NCBI RefSeq assembly: GCF_001021555.1
Contig: NZ_LDCP01000001.1
Coordinates: forward strand, 1,274,864-1,338,863
Direction: 5' to 3'
DNA length: 64,000 bases
Origin: Aurantiacibacter marinus
GTDB lineage: Bacteria > Pseudomonadota > Alphaproteobacteria > Sphingomonadales > Sphingomonadaceae
Below are positions 60,482-64,000 of the stretch, in pieces. How positions within the stretch are numbered: position 1 is the stretch's first letter; every line of letters begins with the position of its first letter. The translations under genes were made by a program, and so were the position numbers. The notes beneath the pieces are model-generated. The model had not been told where the DNA came from. It worked only from the letters and a program-made list of their open reading frames with translations, and did no database searches.

Positions 60482-61705
60482 ATGAATTACCGCATCACAA
60501 CCGCTACGATTGCAGCCGCAATCGCACTGGCTGGCGCGACCAGCGTTTCCGCTCACGACCATGAGAGCGGTACCGAAACTGGCCGGCAGGCATGCGCTTC
60601 GATCATTCCGCCTTTGCGTGCACCAGCTTTGCATGCCCCGACGGAAGCGACAGCGGAAGAGGCCGGTTGTGCGGTAGCTCAATGGCAATTGGCTGCGGCT
60701 CAGGACATGACCTATCTCGATGTCAAATATCCGGAAAGTTCGTATGGCCGGGGCTGGGTGAAGGCGGCCTTTTACGTAGGGCTAGACCGGTTTGCAGCGG
60801 CTATGGGTGATGAATATCTGCTCGCCCGCGTACGCCAGTATTCTTTCGATAACGGGCTGGAGCTGGGTGACCGGCCCTGGCACGGCGATGATCAGGCTGT
60901 TGCCGCGATCTATGCCAATGTCGCGCTGCGTGATGGCAATCCCGGCATGATGGAAAAGACGCAAGAACAATTCGATCACATAATCGCTCAAAATCACACC
61001 AACAGCCTTGAATTTATAGAGCCTACCGATGGCAGCACAGAGGGGACATGCCAGTTGCGCTGGTGCTGGGCCGATGCAATTTTCATGGCGCCACCCGCAT
61101 GGGCTCTTACCACGCAGGTAACAGGCGATGACCGCTATCTTGATTATGCCGCCAGCGAAACGCGCGCGATTATCGAATATTTGCAGGATCCCGAAAGCGG
61201 ATTGCTGTTCCGCGACAGTCGTTATTTCGAAGCGCGCACCGAGCATGGTTTGCCGGTGTTCTGGAGCCGCGGGAACGGCTGGGTCTTTGCAGGCCTTGCC
61301 CGTTTCATCGAAGCCATGCCGGAAGATCATCCGGAACGCCCGCTGATGGTGGAAACCTTCCAGACTTTGGCGGCGCGACTGGTGACGATCCAGCGGGAGG
61401 ATGGCTATTGGCCGACTTCACTGCTCGACCCCACGCTGATCCTTGAACCCGAAACCAGCGGCACCGCTTTCTTCGGCTTCGGTCTCGCATGGGGCCTGAA
61501 CAATGGCTTCATCGAGGGTGATGAATATGTGCAATCACGCGACCGGGCATGGGATGCGATGCGCGCTGCGACGGAAAACAGCGGAATGGTCGGATGGGTC
61601 CAGCAAATCGGCAAGGATCCGCAATCCACCACGGCCGGCACAAGCCAGCTTTATGCGTCAGGCGGCATGTTGCTGTTCGCCTCCGAAATGCTTGACCACG
61701 ATTAA
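60482..61705 (+). CDS. GH105 unsaturated uronyl hydrolase, copy 2
   Basis: 407 residues with a Sec signal (to SVSAH). The GH105 barrel shows YGRGWVKAAFYVGLDRFA, DRPWHGDDQAVAAIY, LRWCWADAIFMAPPAW with the catalytic Asp198, WSRGNGWVFAGLARF and ETSGTAFFGFGLAWG. It is clearly a paralogue of the gene at 27329 but diverged, so the two may prefer different unsaturated oligosaccharides (glucuronate or iduronate derived, different sulfation). AGGAAAG lies 6 bp before the ATG; the open frame upstream to 60290 covers the promoter. It leads an operon with a BNR_4 lyase and kduD. Confidence 0.92.
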   Translation: MNYRITTATIAAAIALAGATSVSAHDHESGTETGRQACASIIPPLRAPALHAPTEATAEEAGCAVAQWQLAAAQDMTYLDVKYPESSYGRGWVKAAFYVGLDRFAAAMGDEYLLARVRQYSFDNGLELGDRPWHGDDQAVAAIYANVALRDGNPGMMEKTQEQFDHIIAQNHTNSLEFIEPTDGSTEGTCQLRWCWADAIFMAPPAWALTTQVTGDDRYLDYAASETRAIIEYLQDPESGLLFRDSRYFEARTEHGLPVFWSRGNGWVFAGLARFIEAMPEDHPERPLMVETFQTLAARLVTIQREDGYWPTSLLDPTLILEPETSGTAFFGFGLAWGLNNGFIEGDEYVQSRDRAWDAMRAATENSGMVGWVQQIGKDPQSTTAGTSQLYASGGMLLFASEMLDHD

Positions 61706-61724
61706 TTGAACGAGGCTGACCATC

Positions 61725-63137
61725 ATGATCTTTTCCACCATGACCAGGGGCGCAAAGGGCATCGCGCTTGCGTTATGCATGGGCGCGGCGGCGTCCTGCA
61801 CCGCAAACATGGAGAGCCCGTCGTCAACCGATAGGGCCGCACAATATAATGACTATTTTGCGGACAATGGCCTCGGCAATGCTGTGGCCGTCGTGCAGCA
61901 TCCTGCTGGCGAGTATCTCAATGGTATCACTTATGTGTCTTACCAGGGGCCGCTGGAAGATCCCTATGTTGCGACATACAATCACGAAACCGAGCAATGG
62001 TTCGGCCCGTTTCAGGCTGGCATTAGCGAGCTTGGCCGAATGCCGCTCAGCGAAGGCCGCATTGACAATCACGGCAAGCCGACTCTGATCATTGATGATG
62101 AAGGCTACATCCACATCTTCTACGGCGGTCATGGCGGATCGGCCCGTGACGGGGTGAACCCGCTGGGCAATGTGCATAACGGCAGAAATCGCCACGCTGT
62201 TTCTGCTCGTCCCTATGACATCACGGAATGGGTCGATCTGGACAATATCCCGCCATTCGGGACGTACAATCAGGCCATCAAGATGGACAATGGCGACATG
62301 TACATCTTCTATCGCCACGGCGCCCACCGTAGCGATTGGGTGTATCACAAATCCAGCGACAATGGCCGGACCTTTGGCGAGGCGGTGTCTTTCCTCGGGC
62401 ATAGGAGGCGTGACGATCTGGAAGCTGTAGACAGCTGGTATCCATTCGTAAGGCGCGGCCAAGGTGACGACATTATCGTCAGCTTTGACTACCACCTTTG
62501 CTGGGATCGTGACGGTGCACCCGACGAGCGTGGCCATACTCCCAACCGTCAAGACCTGTTCTACATGGTTTTCGATACCTCGACAGGCGCGTGGCACAAC
62601 ATCGAAGGCGAACAATTGCCGATGCCGCTGTACCGTCAGGACGCGGAAGAAATGGCGCTGGTCGGCCGCAGTAACGGTTTGTGGACCTTCAATGGATCAG
62701 TGGCGCTGGACCCTCAGGGACGGCCCAATATCGGCATCACGATGGGCGAAGATATCGGGGATCACGCAGGTGGTCCCAAATATATGCGCCATTTCCGCTG
62801 GTCGGGCGAGGAATGGGTCGGCGGCCATCCCAGCGCGTTGCCGATTGGCAATGGTGATCTGGAGGCGCCAACAGCCAATAGTGTCCGCTTCCTGCTGAGT
62901 TCGCGCACCTCTGAAGGGAACGGTATCGTGTCCTGGTGGAACAGCAATGATGGCGGTGAAAGCTTTGAACAGGGCGAGACCCTGCTAGAGCGTCCCAATT
63001 CCAGTTTTGCCACCAGCGCTTTCATTCGCAATGCGCATCCCGATGCGCGGGTGATCGTGGCAGAAAGACCGCCCGGCACAAATGATCGCCGGATGTACCT
63101 GCTGGGTGATAACGGTCCGGTACGGCGGCGTCGATAG
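61725..63137 (+). CDS. BNR_4 beta-propeller, putative ulvan lyase (PL25-like), copy 3
   Basis: 470 residues. The signal ends in GAAASC, a probable lipobox (Cys25). His116 (RIDNHGKPT), His136 (YGGHGGS), Tyr181 (FGTYNQAIK) and Arg197 (FYRHGAH) are spaced 20, 45 and 16 residues, the same spacings as I recall for the catalytic His123/His143/Tyr188/Arg204 of the PL25 lyase PLSV_3936. This makes it the best ulvan lyase candidate of the three. It would cut ulvan by beta-elimination at the cell surface or in the periplasm. It follows GH105 by 19 bp in the same operon. Confidence 0.8.
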   Translation: MIFSTMTRGAKGIALALCMGAAASCTANMESPSSTDRAAQYNDYFADNGLGNAVAVVQHPAGEYLNGITYVSYQGPLEDPYVATYNHETEQWFGPFQAGISELGRMPLSEGRIDNHGKPTLIIDDEGYIHIFYGGHGGSARDGVNPLGNVHNGRNRHAVSARPYDITEWVDLDNIPPFGTYNQAIKMDNGDMYIFYRHGAHRSDWVYHKSSDNGRTFGEAVSFLGHRRRDDLEAVDSWYPFVRRGQGDDIIVSFDYHLCWDRDGAPDERGHTPNRQDLFYMVFDTSTGAWHNIEGEQLPMPLYRQDAEEMALVGRSNGLWTFNGSVALDPQGRPNIGITMGEDIGDHAGGPKYMRHFRWSGEEWVGGHPSALPIGNGDLEAPTANSVRFLLSSRTSEGNGIVSWWNSNDGGESFEQGETLLERPNSSFATSAFIRNAHPDARVIVAERPPGTNDRRMYLLGDNGPVRRRR

Positions 63138-63226
63138 TCTCCGCCTTGATCAGGCTGCAAGCGGCAGCCATGCCTAGCTTCGCGGCCAATGACGCGCGCC
63201 ATATTCCAATCACAAGAGGATAGTTC

Positions 63227-64000
63227 ATGTCGGCCAGTGTTTTCGATCTTTCGGGCAAGGTAGCGCTTGTGACCGGTGCCAACACCGGCATCGGGCAGGG
63301 TATCGCCGTGGCGCTGGCCAAAGCCGGTGCAGATATTGTGCTGACGGCACGGCGTGATCCGGCAGAAACGCGGCAAATGGTAGAGGCAGAGGGCGTGCGC
63401 GCGCATGTCATCATGGCCGATCTTTCCTCTATCGAACCGTGCCAGCGCATTGTGGACGAGGCGGTAGAGACCTTTGGCAAGGTCGATATCCTTGTGAACA
63501 ATGCCGGCATCATCCGCCGCGAAGATGCGCTCGATTTCTCGGAAGAGGATTGGGATGCGGTGATGGATGTGAACTTGAAAGTGCTGTTCTTCCTCAGCCA
63601 GGCTGTGGCCCGCCACATGGTGGGCTGGGCGAGCCAGGACGGGCCGCGCGGGAAAATCATCAACATCGCCTCCATGCTGACCTTCCAGGGCGGCATTCGG
63701 GTGCCCAGCTACACCGCCAGCAAAAGCGGCGTGGGCGGTCTGACAAAGCTGATGGCGAATGAGTGGGCGACCAAGGGCATCAATGCGAACGCGATTGCTC
63801 CGGGCTATATCGCGACCAACAATACAACCGCCTTGCAGGCAGACGAAAACCGCAACCGCCAGATCCTGGAGCGTATTCCGGAAGGGCGCTGGGGCGATCC
63901 GGCAGATATTGGCGGCGCAGCAGTGTTCCTTGCCAGTAGCGCAGCAGATTATGTGCAGGGCCATATCCTTGCCGTCGATGGCGGATGGCTGGCGCGGTAA
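63227..64000 (+). CDS. kduD: 2-dehydro-3-deoxy-D-gluconate 5-dehydrogenase (KduD, SDR family)
   Basis: 257 residues, complete at the window edge. Classical SDR: cofactor loop VTGANTGIGQGIAVALAKAG, NNAG motif (ILVNNAGIIRRED), active-site Ser in NIASML and YTASK with Tyr and Lys. The length and the KduD-like sequence FSEEDWDAVMDVNLKVLFFL support 2-keto-3-deoxygluconate 5-dehydrogenase, which reduces the KduI product to KDG. AGAGGA lies before the ATG, 89 bp after the lyase-like gene. KDG kinase and aldolase are expected beyond the window. Confidence 0.9.
   Translation: MSASVFDLSGKVALVTGANTGIGQGIAVALAKAGADIVLTARRDPAETRQMVEAEGVRAHVIMADLSSIEPCQRIVDEAVETFGKVDILVNNAGIIRREDALDFSEEDWDAVMDVNLKVLFFLSQAVARHMVGWASQDGPRGKIINIASMLTFQGGIRVPSYTASKSGVGGLTKLMANEWATKGINANAIAPGYIATNNTTALQADENRNRQILERIPEGRWGDPADIGGAAVFLASSAADYVQGHILAVDGGWLAR

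Noticed and set aside
1..64000. CRISPR arrays, insertion sequences, integrases or prophage genes
   Set aside because: None seen: no regularly spaced direct repeats of CRISPR length, no transposase or recombinase protein among the open frames.
6766..64000. A rhamnogalacturonan (pectin) locus as alternative explanation
   Set aside because: GH105, GH78 and GH106 would fit, but four sulfatases, BNR_4 lyases with ulvan-lyase residues, and the absence of recognised PL4/PL9/PL11 or GH28 enzymes favour ulvan. The beta-helix protein leaves slight doubt.

Overview
The window looks like chromosome of a marine alphaproteobacterium of the order Sphingomonadales, probably Erythrobacteraceae. This is inferred from the GcrA cell-cycle regulator, HspQ, long sphingomonad-style TonB-dependent receptors and moderately high GC. 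About 6.7 kb of ordinary housekeeping sequence is followed by about 57 kb of polysaccharide-utilisation genes that run to the right edge.

Left part (1-6740): 3' end of pnp with its terminator, an aspartoacylase-like deacylase, a spermidine-synthase-like methyltransferase, a DUF1993 protein, a LuxR-type regulator without LuxI, a gene-free stretch that looks like a structured RNA with a strong terminator (about 4130-4320), gcrA, an ABC-2 permease, hspQ and tRNA-Ser(CGA). The catabolic locus starts directly behind the tRNA.

Catabolic locus (6766-64000): the gene set fits degradation of a sulfated polymer of rhamnose and uronic acid, most likely green-algal ulvan. It has two TonB receptors; three BNR_4 beta-propellers carrying the H/H/Y/R residues of PL24/PL25 ulvan lyases; a heparinase II/III-fold lyase; a right-handed beta-helix lipoprotein; a GH78 and three tandem GH106 rhamnosidases; GH3 and GH43 enzymes (probably xylosidases); two exported GH105 unsaturated-uronyl hydrolases; a DUF5060 enzyme; a DUF4861 lipoprotein; and four S1 sulfatases. 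Rhamnose would be processed by RhaM, RhaI, RhaK and the fused RhaEW to DHAP and L-lactate, and lactate oxidised by LldD. Unsaturated uronate would enter through a TRAP transporter and be converted by KduI and KduD towards KDG. An NCS1-like permease encoded with a sulfatase is a candidate sugar importer.

Transcription units: minus strand GH78-sulfatase-sulfatase, GH3, beta-helix gene, TonB1, rhaK-lldD, permease-DUF4861-sulfatase and dctPQM; plus strand rhaEW-rhaI-GH105, then a 19.6 kb run TonB2-BNR4-GH106x3-DUF5060-BNR4-GH43, then heparinase, and GH105-BNR4-kduD. The most striking non-coding signal is a set of short TGATT/TGATC-type repeats spaced 10 or 20 bp apart in ten of the intergenic control regions. 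This is a candidate operator array for the DeoR-family regulator encoded in the locus.
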